Assembly (NCBI RefSeq): GCF_016756315.1 | Contig: NZ_AP024235.1 | Span: 2,232,001-2,296,000, forward strand | Origin: Alteromonas sp. KC3 | GTDB taxonomy: Bacteria > Pseudomonadota > Gammaproteobacteria > Enterobacterales > Alteromonadaceae | DNA: 64,000 nucleotides | Direction: 5' to 3' | Shown: positions 27,857 to 35,286 of the stretch, one piece after another | Numbering within the stretch: position 1 is the stretch's first letter | How the letters are laid out: each line of letters opens with the position of its first letter | Position numbers and translations under genes: made by a program | Notes under the pieces: model-generated | Database searches by the model: none | Seen by the model: only the letters and a program-made list of their open reading frames with translations | What the model was told of the DNA's origin: nothing

Positions 27857-29899
27857 CTAATTTCTTGTAATTGCGTAACGGCCAGTTTCAATCATGTCGA
27901 ATGTGATATTGGCTGCTTCATCTAAGAATGGGTCCAATTCTTCCATATCTTCAGGTAGGTCGTCCAATGTTGCGACGGTTTCTAATCCCATACGCTGTAA
28001 ACGTTCGTTAGCACGTGCAAGGGATTTAGTTTCCGCTTCTTTCTTTTCTGCTTCACGAACTGACTTAACTAATGAGATATAGTTTTTATCTTTGTTCTCT
28101 TTATATTCCGAAATGTCTTGTTGAATATAAGAGAATTCAGGGTTTTGTAGAATGCGTTTATTGTGCTTTGCAGTTAATACATCAAGTGCAGCGGTGCCGT
28201 CTGCAAAAGTTGTATAATTAGCACGGTTGATGCTATCCCAAGGCAACGCATTTTCCGCCTGACTTTCACCCCACTCTGCAGGCTCTATTGCCGAAGGATA
28301 AAGAATATCTGGAATAACACCTTTGTGTTGAGTACTACCACCATTGATGCGATAGAACTTAGCAATAGTAAATTGAACGCTTCCTAACGGGTTATCGTAA
28401 AGGTCGTAAATTTTACCTAGGCCACGGTGTTGCTGCACGGTACCTTTACCAAAGGTCTGCTCACCTACAATTAGCGCACGATTGTAGTCTTGCATTGCTG
28501 CGGCAAAAATTTCTGATGCCGAAGCGCTATAACGGTCAACCAATACAGTAAGTGGTCCATCGTAGGCTACTTCGCCGTCAGTATCGCGATTCACGCTTAC
28601 TTTGGTTTGTCCGTAACGAATTTGTACCACAGGCCCTTTTTCAATAAACAAGCCTGTTAGCAACGTAGCTTCAGTTAGAGAGCCGCCACCGTTACCACGT
28701 AAATCAACTATTACGCCTTTTACATTTTGCGATTTTAGACTTTCTATCTCTTTTGCCACATCAACACTTAAGTTGTTGTAAAAGCTAGGTATGGTGATTA
28801 CACCTAGCGGCTCACCAGCGTGAGGGCCTGTTTCTGGCACGTACACTTCAGATTTTGCTGCGCGATCTTCAAGTTTAATTTTGTCGCGAGTTAAACTAAC
28901 GACAGAAGTGGTTTTTGCATCACTTGCGCCTTTCTCTACTTGTAAGCGTACAGTACTGCCTTTAGGGCCTTTGATTAATTCGACAACTTCATCTAAGCGC
29001 CATCCAATGACATCAACAAACTCTTCATCTTCTTGTGCAACACCAACGATTTTATCTTCAGGTTTAATTGCGCCTGACTCATCGGCAGGGCCACCAGGCA
29101 CTATGCTTTTGATAACGGTATAGTCATCTTCGCTTTGTAATACAGCGCCAATCCCTTCAAAGGATAAATTCATTTCCATTTGGAAGCGATCTGCGTTGCG
29201 TGGCGATAGATAGCTTGTATGTGCTTCAATTGTGCGCGCAAATGCATTCATAGCTGTTTGAAAAACGTCTTCGCTTTTCGCTTGCTTGGTGCGCTTGATT
29301 GCTCGAGTGTAACGCTTGGTAAGAAGCTCTTTGGCTTCTTCCCATGTTTTGTCGGCCAAAACTAGATTCAGTGCATCGTACTTAACACGCTGGCGCCAAA
29401 TTTCGTCTAACTCGGCGGTAGATGTCGGCCATTCAGCATCTTCTCTATCATAAAAGAACTTATCGCCTTCTTTTTCGAAGTCGAATGGGCCCGACTCTAA
29501 CAATGCCAACGCGTACTCATAACGCTCAATTCGGCGCTTTGCACTCACGTTGTACATGTCATAAGCAATCGATAAGTTGCCTTTGCTCAATGCATCATCA
29601 AACAAACCGCGATACTTTTCGAAACTTACAACATCAGAAAGCAAAAGAACTTGCTTATTGTGGTCTAAAGAGTCGACGAAGCGCTGATAAACACGTGCAG
29701 AAAGAGCATCATCCAACGAAATTTCCTTGTAATGCGCCCTTGTGAAAAGCGCGCTTACGCGTTTTGCTGCAACACTGTGCTGAGATTCCTGTTGAAGAAT
29801 GGGAAGCTCATCAACTTCTGGAGTTGAAGTAACGGCGCCAGCACCTACCCCTACGGTAAGAAATGCGCTAGCAATGGAAATTCGAAGGATGTCTTTCAT
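27857..29899 (-). CDS. prc: Carboxy-terminal processing protease Prc/Tsp
   Basis: 680 aa against 682 in E. coli. An N-terminal signal (MKDILRISIASAFLTVG, cleavage near GAGA-V) places it in the periplasm. A helical N-terminal domain is followed by a PDZ domain (NLSFEGIGAVLQSEDD onward) and the S41 protease core, where the Ser of DRYSASASEIFAAAM and the Lys of EQTFGKGTVQ form the Ser-Lys dyad. Prc trims C-terminal tails of periplasmic proteins, including murein hydrolases and lipoprotein precursors. It begins two bases after proQ, the same pairing as in E. coli. Confidence 0.97.
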   Translation of the reverse strand: MKDILRISIASAFLTVGVGAGAVTSTPEVDELPILQQESQHSVAAKRVSALFTRAHYKEISLDDALSARVYQRFVDSLDHNKQVLLLSDVVSFEKYRGLFDDALSKGNLSIAYDMYNVSAKRRIERYEYALALLESGPFDFEKEGDKFFYDREDAEWPTSTAELDEIWRQRVKYDALNLVLADKTWEEAKELLTKRYTRAIKRTKQAKSEDVFQTAMNAFARTIEAHTSYLSPRNADRFQMEMNLSFEGIGAVLQSEDDYTVIKSIVPGGPADESGAIKPEDKIVGVAQEDEEFVDVIGWRLDEVVELIKGPKGSTVRLQVEKGASDAKTTSVVSLTRDKIKLEDRAAKSEVYVPETGPHAGEPLGVITIPSFYNNLSVDVAKEIESLKSQNVKGVIVDLRGNGGGSLTEATLLTGLFIEKGPVVQIRYGQTKVSVNRDTDGEVAYDGPLTVLVDRYSASASEIFAAAMQDYNRALIVGEQTFGKGTVQQHRGLGKIYDLYDNPLGSVQFTIAKFYRINGGSTQHKGVIPDILYPSAIEPAEWGESQAENALPWDSINRANYTTFADGTAALDVLTAKHNKRILQNPEFSYIQQDISEYKENKDKNYISLVKSVREAEKKEAETKSLARANERLQRMGLETVATLDDLPEDMEELDPFLDEAANITFDMIETGRYAITRN

Positions 29900-29901
29900 A
29901 T

Positions 29902-30570
29902 TTACGACCTCTTGGAGCGTACCAAACGTAAAGCGTCTGCGTTTACTTTTACCACCATACCTGAATCGAGCTGAACGTGAATGCCGTCCTTCGCTACTTC
30001 AGTAATAACTGCAGGCATAGGAGCCTTACCTAGTTTAACGGTAACTTGCGTTCCCTGTTGCAAATCGCTTTCAGTCAATTTTGCAGGTGGTGTATTGTTT
30101 GGTCTGTTATTTTTCGGTTTAGTTCCGCGCTTACTATCAGCATGGTCCGATTTTTCAGATTTTTCACCTTTCGGGCGATTAAATTGACGTTTTTCTTTGC
30201 GCTTTGGTTGTTGAGCTTGCTTAGCTTTACGCTTTTCAGCGGCCTTAGCTTTACTCTCTTCCAATTGTTGTTGCGCGTGATCGGCGTGTTCTTTCTCGAT
30301 TGTATCGCCTTCAACACCATCTAGATCTACGCGGTTAGCACCCTCTTTGATGCTATACAAGTAGCGCCAGCTATTGGTGTAGTGACGTAGCGTAGAACGC
30401 AGAAGTGTTTTACTTACACGTTCGTCGTCTTCTAAACGAGTGGCTAAATCTTGAAAAATGCCAATCTTAAGTGGGCGGGCCTCGCCTTCAATGCTAAAAC
30501 ATTTCGGAAAGGTCTCTGCAAGGAAAGCAATAACTTCCTTACTGGTTGTAAACTTCTCTGGTGATTCCAT
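29902..30570 (-). CDS. proQ: RNA chaperone ProQ
   Basis: 222 aa (E. coli 232). The N-terminal 115 residues are the FinO/ProQ RNA-binding domain (VIAFLAETFPKCFS, RPLKIGIFQDLA, LRSTLRHYTNSWRYL). A Lys/Arg/Gln-rich linker of about 60 residues follows, and the C-terminus is a Tudor-like module (GTQVTVKLGKAPMPAVITEV, LDSGMVVKVNADALRL). ProQ binds many small RNAs and mRNA 3' ends and, in E. coli, affects osmolyte transporter ProP. It lies between an unknown acidic gene and prc with gaps of 16 and 2 bases. Confidence 0.96.
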   Translation of the reverse strand: MESPEKFTTSKEVIAFLAETFPKCFSIEGEARPLKIGIFQDLATRLEDDERVSKTLLRSTLRHYTNSWRYLYSIKEGANRVDLDGVEGDTIEKEHADHAQQQLEESKAKAAEKRKAKQAQQPKRKEKRQFNRPKGEKSEKSDHADSKRGTKPKNNRPNNTPPAKLTESDLQQGTQVTVKLGKAPMPAVITEVAKDGIHVQLDSGMVVKVNADALRLVRSKRS

Positions 30571-30586
30571 TAACTTTCTAAATTAT

Positions 30587-30877
30587 TCAGGAGATTTCAT
30601 CGTTACTTGCATCATCCCAAGTTGCCAGCGTGTGGTCAACCCAATCAAGCAATTCGTCGTCATCTATTTCTAATAAATGCTTATCTTGTTGCCAAGATTC
30701 CCATGCGTAGTGCAAAATTTGCTCTAATCGCTGCGTTTCTATATCTTCTTCTGCGGCGTCGTAAATTGCGTGAAGAATAAAATTTAAACGTTCTGATGCC
30801 TCATCTGGGTCATCGTGAAAGTCTTCCATATCTTCAAACGTCGACAGAACAACATGTATATCAACACTCGTTTTCAT
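30587..30877 (-). CDS. Small acidic protein of unknown function
   Basis: 96 aa, starting MKTSVDIHVVLSTFED. I do not recognise the family. The protein is strongly acidic, with HDDPDEASERL, IYDAAEEDIETQRLE and EIDDDELLDWVDH, and predicted mostly helical with several Trp residues. No signal peptide or membrane segment. It sits between the methionine sulfoxide reductase gene (two bases) and proQ (16 bases), inside a clearly co-transcribed run, which argues it is real. In E. coli these two genes are direct neighbours without it. An acidic partner next to the very basic ProQ is suggestive, but no function is claimed. Confidence 0.75.
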   Translation of the reverse strand: MKTSVDIHVVLSTFEDMEDFHDDPDEASERLNFILHAIYDAAEEDIETQRLEQILHYAWESWQQDKHLLEIDDDELLDWVDHTLATWDDASNDEIS

Positions 30878-30879
30878 AA

Positions 30880-31335
30880 TTATTGCTGAGATTCCATTAG
30901 GATGTTGGCAATTTTTACTAATCCTACCTCATCCTCTTCACTAAAACGGTCGTGAATGGGGCTATCGATATCCAATACACCGACTAATTCGTTATTTAGC
31001 ACCAAAGGAATAACGATTTCGGAATTAGACGCTGCATCACATGCAATGTGTCCTTTGAACTGATGCACATCGGCAATTCGTTGAACTGTACGTGTTTCAG
31101 CACTTGTTCCGCACACACCTTTGCCCATAGGAATTCTGATACACGCTGGTTGCCCTTGAAACGGACCAAGTACAAGCTGTTCTTCTTTGTACAAGTAAAA
31201 GCCTGCCCAATTGACATCTTCCAGTTGGTTAAAAAGAAGTGCACTAATATTGGCCATATTTGCAATGAGGTCATGCTCACCAGAAACCAAGCTTTGCGCT
31301 TGGCTGACTAACTGGTTATAGAGTTGTTCTTTCAA
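30880..31335 (-). CDS. msrC: Free methionine-(R)-sulfoxide reductase (GAF domain)
   Basis: 151 aa, a single GAF domain very like E. coli YebR/MsrC. Key stretches are ANISALLFNQLEDVNWAGFY, LVLGPFQGQPACIRIP, GKGVCGTSAE and GHIACDAASNSEIVIPLV. The three redox cysteines are present at Cys65, Cys75 and Cys99, with the same spacing (10 and 24) as in E. coli. The enzyme reduces free methionine-R-sulfoxide, using thioredoxin for recycling, and repairs oxidised methionine pools. In E. coli it also lies directly upstream of proQ-prc. It follows the SIMPL gene by 12 bases. Confidence 0.95.
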   Translation of the reverse strand: MKEQLYNQLVSQAQSLVSGEHDLIANMANISALLFNQLEDVNWAGFYLYKEEQLVLGPFQGQPACIRIPMGKGVCGTSAETRTVQRIADVHQFKGHIACDAASNSEIVIPLVLNNELVGVLDIDSPIHDRFSEEDEVGLVKIANILMESQQ

Positions 31336-31347
31336 TCGTAAATCCTG

Positions 31348-32043
31348 TCATTGAACAATTTTAAACGTTACGTTAATTCGCGCTTCAACACGTTGTTGCC
31401 CTGGTAAAGACATAGACATATCTTTGGCCATTGCTTCGGCGCGCATAACCGGAATCGGCATATTGCCACCACTTTCAGAGATTGCAACAACTTCGCCTAC
31501 TTCTATTCCCAATTCTTTAGCAAGAAGCTGTGCACGTTGCTTTGCATCTTTCACCGCCGCGACAAGGGCAAGTTCGTAGGCATTTTGTTCACTCAGTGCG
31601 ATAAAATTAAATTGTTGTATTCTATCCACTCCGCGTTTTAACACGCCATCTAATACACTATCGTAAGTATCAAGATCTGTAGATGTGACAATAATATCAC
31701 GCGACAAACTAAAGCCTTGTTGAACTCTACCTTGAGGCGTATTGACATATCGCGGTTGCAACCTTACCTGCATGCTTTGTATATGCTTTTCCGCTATGCC
31801 CTGACTCAATAGAAACTGCACCACTTGGCGTAAGTCAGCATTTAACTGACTATTTAGCTTGCTGACAGTATCCCCCTCTTCTTCAACGACAAAAGTCACT
31901 GAATAAGCATTAGGTGTGACCTCAATTGCACCACTTCCTTGAACATTAATTACTGCCTCATTCGCTAAAACTGACTGCGAAAACCCAGTGAGTAAAACAG
32001 CAAACAGCCCAAAAATTCGTGATTTATTGCGATAAAAAGTCAT
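31348..32043 (-). CDS. SIMPL domain (DUF541) periplasmic protein
   Basis: 231 aa with a signal peptide (FGLFAVLLTGFSQSVLA, cleavage before NEAV). The mature start INVQGSGAIEVTPNAYSVTFVVEEEG, given in part as VQGSGAIEVTPNAYSVTF, and later AVKDAKQRAQLLAKELGIEVGEV, mark the SIMPL/DUF541 family that includes E. coli YggE. These proteins are periplasmic or outer-membrane associated and linked to oxidative stress, with no known catalytic role. It is the first gene of the run ending with prc; the 233-base gap upstream should hold the operon promoter. Full length. Confidence 0.9.
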   Translation of the reverse strand: MTFYRNKSRIFGLFAVLLTGFSQSVLANEAVINVQGSGAIEVTPNAYSVTFVVEEEGDTVSKLNSQLNADLRQVVQFLLSQGIAEKHIQSMQVRLQPRYVNTPQGRVQQGFSLSRDIIVTSTDLDTYDSVLDGVLKRGVDRIQQFNFIALSEQNAYELALVAAVKDAKQRAQLLAKELGIEVGEVVAISESGGNMPIPVMRAEAMAKDMSMSLPGQQRVEARINVTFKIVQ

Positions 32044-32221
32044 AAAAGTCCTTTCAATTAGTTCTGGATGATAAATACCTTATCAACGTGTGATGAACGC
32101 ACTATGAACGAAGCCTATCGCTGTAGTGTGGCACAAATTGCATTAAAACGGATATTTATACTTTACGCATTTAGGTTGTTTAGGTAGATCACTTTTGAGG
32201 TGAGTGGTGGTATTTTTAAGG

Positions 32222-32258
32222 CCATTAAAAAAGCCAGCATCTAGGCTGGCTTAAAAAT
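32222..32258 (-). terminator. Terminator of the class V aminotransferase gene
   Basis: AAGCCAGC (32231-32238) and GCTGGCTT (32245-32252) form an 8-bp stem with loop ATCTAG. The minus-strand T-tract is TTTTTTAATGG, right after the aminotransferase stop. Confidence 0.85.
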
Positions 32259-32276
32259 AATCATACTGTGCGATTA

Positions 32277-33398
32277 TTATTTTAAAACGCTGCGCAACGC
32301 TGCAAGGCAATGGTCTATATTGCGAGGCTTACAAGCGTATCCCATAAGCCCTATTCTCCACACTTTTCCTGCGTGTTCCCCAAGACCTGCACCAATTTCT
32401 AAATTGAATTCATCAAGTAATTGTTTACGTATCGCCGCGTCGTCTACGCCATCAGGAATTTTAACTACGTTAAGTTGTGGTAAGCGATAGGCACTATCAA
32501 CGGTTAACTCTAAGCCCAAATCAGCTAGCCCTTCGGCAAGCTTTGCATAGCCATTTGCATGGCGTTTCCATGCGTTTTCTAATCCTTCTTCTTTTAGGAT
32601 CAATAAGGCTTCGTACATGGCATACATACTGTTTACTGGGGCTGTGTGGTGATAAGCGCGCTTAGCCCCCTGCCCCCAATAACCCACGATAAGGTTCATG
32701 TCTAAGAACCAGCTTTGTACTTTTGTGTTGCGGTTTTGTATTACGCTTACGGCCTTTTCACTAAACGAGACAGGCGAAATACCGGGAACGCAACTAAGGC
32801 ATTTTTGCGAACCTGAATAGATCGCATCAATATTCCAACCGTCAACATCTAGCTCAATACCACCTAAAGATGTCACTGCATCAACGATTGTCAAACAATC
32901 ATATTTTTTAGCGAGCTCACAGAGTAATTTCGCTTCATTACGCACACCCGTTGATGTTTCGGCGTGCACAAAGGCGAGTACTTTAATATCTGGGTTAGCT
33001 TTAAGCGCGTCTTCAACTGCATTTAGGTCTGTTTGTTCACCCCACGTGTTATTTACGGTCACTGCCACCGCACCGCAGCGTTCAACATTTTCAACCATTC
33101 GAAGACCAAACACGCCGTTAATACAAACCAGCGCTTTGTCACCGGGCTCAAGCAAGTTGACAAAGCATGCTTCCATACCAGCAGAACCTGGCGCAGAAAT
33201 GGGCATTGTGAGTGCGTTTTCTGTTTTGAATGCATATTGTAGAAGTGACTTCGTCTCATCCATTAGCTCGATGAATAGTGGGTCCAAATGCCCTAGTGTG
33301 GGTCTAGCCATTGCATTGAGAATTCGAGGGTTAACGTCGGATGGTCCTGGTCCCATTAGTGTGCGTTCAGGGGGAAGAAAAGTAGAAAGCGATTGCAT
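32277..33398 (-). CDS. Class V aminotransferase, alanine-glyoxylate/serine-pyruvate type
   Basis: 373 aa. The start RTLMGPGPSDVNPRILNAM and the PLP lysine in YSGSQKCLSCVPGISP are those of alanine-glyoxylate/serine-pyruvate aminotransferases of fold type I. STGVRNEAKLLCELAKKY and VDAVTSLGGIELDVDGW surround the PLP ring Asp. It would move an amino group between alanine or serine and glyoxylate or pyruvate, in glyoxylate detoxification or glycine/serine interconversion. Monocistronic, with its own terminator and a 490-base upstream gap that also holds a possible operator (33508-33523). Exact donor cannot be fixed by sequence. Confidence 0.9.
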   Translation of the reverse strand: MQSLSTFLPPERTLMGPGPSDVNPRILNAMARPTLGHLDPLFIELMDETKSLLQYAFKTENALTMPISAPGSAGMEACFVNLLEPGDKALVCINGVFGLRMVENVERCGAVAVTVNNTWGEQTDLNAVEDALKANPDIKVLAFVHAETSTGVRNEAKLLCELAKKYDCLTIVDAVTSLGGIELDVDGWNIDAIYSGSQKCLSCVPGISPVSFSEKAVSVIQNRNTKVQSWFLDMNLIVGYWGQGAKRAYHHTAPVNSMYAMYEALLILKEEGLENAWKRHANGYAKLAEGLADLGLELTVDSAYRLPQLNVVKIPDGVDDAAIRKQLLDEFNLEIGAGLGEHAGKVWRIGLMGYACKPRNIDHCLAALRSVLK

Positions 33399-33507
33399 GA
33401 TTCCATCCTTATTTTGTTCTGTAAAATGGTGTTATCAGACATAGTACAAGGAAAGCATGTGTGCACAACCATCTGTAGCGAACATAAATAATATGAATGG
33501 CAAGTGC

Positions 33508-33523
33508 GTCATGCATACATGAC
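33508..33523. promoter_or_regulatory. 16-bp dyad upstream of the aminotransferase gene
   Basis: GTCATG and CATGAC flank CATA as a perfect inverted repeat, about 110 bases upstream of the aminotransferase start. It may be an operator; no regulator is assigned. Confidence 0.3.
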
Positions 33524-33686
33524 ATCAAAGTGGATAAGTTGTGTACATAAAGTGCGCAAAGTCTGTATAAAATATATTCACCTTTATGTAAAGATCCGAC
33601 CAGTTTCTATCTGATTGAAATTATGGGAGTAAATTGAATAATTGCTGAGTTAAGAGAATTGTAAGATAAAATTCACACACATTGTG

Positions 33687-33716
33687 TTTATAAAATAACC
33701 AAATGTATTCTATAAT
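33687..33716 (+). promoter_or_regulatory. Promoter of the candidate small RNA
   Basis: A perfect TATAAT (33711-33716) stands 18 bases after a weaker TTTATA (33687-33692). The expected start is at about 33721-33724. The weak -35 suggests help from an activator or a stress sigma factor; this is inference. Confidence 0.5.
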
Positions 33717-33720
33717 CATT

Positions 33721-33825
33721 GTCCGTTTGAAGGATTTTACATACACTCTCCCTGTAAAAGTTAGCGCACGGCTCAGCAATGAGCCATTCCCCTAGGCCCG
33801 GAACGTTTGTTCTGGGCATTTTTTA
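33721..33825 (+). ncRNA. Candidate small RNA with three hairpins
   Basis: About 105 nt between two minus-strand genes, in the opposite orientation. Hairpin 1 pairs TTTTACA (33735-33741) with TGTAAAA (33753-33759) and exposes the loop TACACTCTCCC. Hairpin 2 pairs GGCTCA (33770-33775) with TGAGCC (33780-33785) under a GNRA tetraloop GCAA. Hairpin 3 pairs GCCCGGAAC (33796-33804) with GTTCTGGGC (33809-33817) and is followed by ATTTTTT, a clear Rho-independent terminator on the plus strand only. The exposed CU-rich loop could pair with Shine-Dalgarno sequences, as in many Hfq-dependent RNAs. I do not recognise a known family; it does not look like 6S, Spot 42, RyhB or tmRNA. Confidence 0.6.
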
Positions 33826-33888
33826 TGGGGAAGTTTTCACAGGTAATATAAAGATACTCGCCAGGCTCTTAGCTAATCGAGCAGTTAG

Positions 33889-34410
33889 CTAAACGAGTGA
33901 TTCAAGTTTGTTGGCGTATTGCTGAGCATTGTTTGCGTAATGCGCTGCTGATGCTTTTAATTTGGGCTCTACACTGGCATCTAGCGTTTTCACAACCTTA
34001 CCTGGCGAGCCAACCACCAAGCTATAATCTGGAATGTCCATATTTTCAGTAATCAACGCATTCGCCCCAATAATGCAAAACTTACCAATTTTAGCCCCGT
34101 TGAGGACCACTGCATTTATTCCTATAAGTGAATAATCGCCGATCTCACATCCATGTAACATCACCTTATGTCCTACTGTAACACCAGTACCTAGCGTCAA
34201 TGGAATCCCCTCGTCAGTATGTAAAACACTACCGTCTTGAATATTGGTGTTCTCGCCTATCGTTATTTTGTCCATGTCACCGCGTAGCACTGCATTAAAC
34301 CATACGCTGCTGCCAGTTTTTAATTCAACATTTCCAATAACATGAGCACCGGGTGCAACATACGTATTATCAGCCATTTGAGGAATTTGACTTTCTAGTT
34401 TGTAAATCAT
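33889..34410 (-). CDS. Gamma-carbonic-anhydrase-like hexapeptide-repeat protein
   Basis: 173 aa. Left-handed beta-helix repeats run through the centre ([61 protein letters not shown]). His residues in LHTDEG and in VGHKVMLHG sit where gamma-class carbonic anhydrases bind metal. E. coli relatives are YrdA and CaiE. Many members have no measured anhydrase activity, so the reaction is uncertain. A C-terminal helix follows. It lies 18 bases after tesB on the same strand, so it is probably the last gene of the rlmJ/kinase/tesB group. Confidence 0.9.
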   Translation of the reverse strand: MIYKLESQIPQMADNTYVAPGAHVIGNVELKTGSSVWFNAVLRGDMDKITIGENTNIQDGSVLHTDEGIPLTLGTGVTVGHKVMLHGCEIGDYSLIGINAVVLNGAKIGKFCIIGANALITENMDIPDYSLVVGSPGKVVKTLDASVEPKLKASAAHYANNAQQYANKLESLV

Positions 34411-34428
34411 GGTGTTCTCCCTTACGAA

Positions 34429-35286
34429 TTAATCAACTTTGCGCATCAGGCCTTCTTGTGTTGTTGATGCAACTAGTTCGCCTTTCTGATTGAAAATTTG
34501 ACCGCGCACTAATCCTCTTGAACCTCCGCTAAACGGACTTTCCATTGCATATAACAACCATTCATTCATATCTATTGGGCGGTGAAACCACATAGCGTGA
34601 TCAATTGTAGCGATACGCAATGACTTATCTGTAACTGCGACACCGTGTGGCTGAAGAGAAGTACTTAAAAAATGATAGTCGGACGCATAGGCAAGTGCAG
34701 CTTGATGCATTGATAACGACCCTGCCAAATGATTACGCGCTTTCATCCATATGTAGCGCGTAGGTTCTCGCTTTACTGGCTGGTATGAATTTGCAGCATC
34801 AACGGTTCGGATATCCACTGGTTCATGATAGCTAAGTGCCTCTCGCATGGGGCGAGCAATTTTATCGAAATGGGCCTGATAAAATTCAAGATCAGACTGA
34901 ACTTCTTGCGGGGGCGGTACATTCGGCATGACAGGTTGCTGGTGTTCCATACCCTCTTGTGGTACTTGGAAAGATGCTGTCATATAAAATATATTGCGCC
35001 CGTCTTGGATAGCCTTAACCCGTCGTGCTGAAAAGCTTCTTCCATCTCTCACAATTTCTACATCATAAACGACCGGTTTTTTTGCATCGCCGGGTAACAA
35101 AAAGTAAGTATGAAACGAATGAGCAATTCGGTCCGATTCTACGGTTTCATAGGCGGCAGCTAGCGCTTGACCTAAAACCTGCCCTCCGAATAGTGCACGA
35201 AACCCAAGGTCCCAGCTCTGCCCACGATAAATGCCCGCTTCAACGGTTTCTAACTCAAATAAAGATGATAGTTTTATCTCAGACAT
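34429..35286 (-). CDS. tesB: Acyl-CoA thioesterase II TesB
   Basis: 285 aa, double hot-dog protein with the size of E. coli TesB (286). Visible landmarks are IYRGQSWDLGFRALFGGQV, AHSFHTYFLLPGDA, DGRSFSARRVKAIQDGR in the first half, and ATIDHAMWFHRPI with the catalytic Asp region, plus GLVRGQIFNQKGELVASTTQEG at the end. It hydrolyses a wide range of acyl-CoA esters in the cytoplasm. Its ATG lies eight bases inside the end of the kinase gene, so the two are translationally coupled. The carbonic-anhydrase-like gene follows. Confidence 0.95.
   Translation of the reverse strand: MSEIKLSSLFELETVEAGIYRGQSWDLGFRALFGGQVLGQALAAAYETVESDRIAHSFHTYFLLPGDAKKPVVYDVEIVRDGRSFSARRVKAIQDGRNIFYMTASFQVPQEGMEHQQPVMPNVPPPQEVQSDLEFYQAHFDKIARPMREALSYHEPVDIRTVDAANSYQPVKREPTRYIWMKARNHLAGSLSMHQAALAYASDYHFLSTSLQPHGVAVTDKSLRIATIDHAMWFHRPIDMNEWLLYAMESPFSGGSRGLVRGQIFNQKGELVASTTQEGLMRKVD

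Larger units (their letters stand above)
33399..33888. other. 490-base intergenic gap with a small RNA candidate and a dyad
   Basis: No protein-coding frame is convincing here. Bases 33399-33650 should hold the aminotransferase promoter on the minus strand and include a dyad at 33508-33523. Bases 33687-33825 hold a promoter and a three-hairpin RNA on the plus strand. After 33825 there is a short AT-rich stretch with two copies of TTAGCTAA before the end of the carbonic-anhydrase-like gene. Confidence 0.7.

Noticed and set aside
33868..33898. Two copies of TTAGCTAA before the carbonic-anhydrase-like stop
   Set aside because: Each copy is itself palindromic and short; no T-tract follows, so it is not a convincing terminator or operator.
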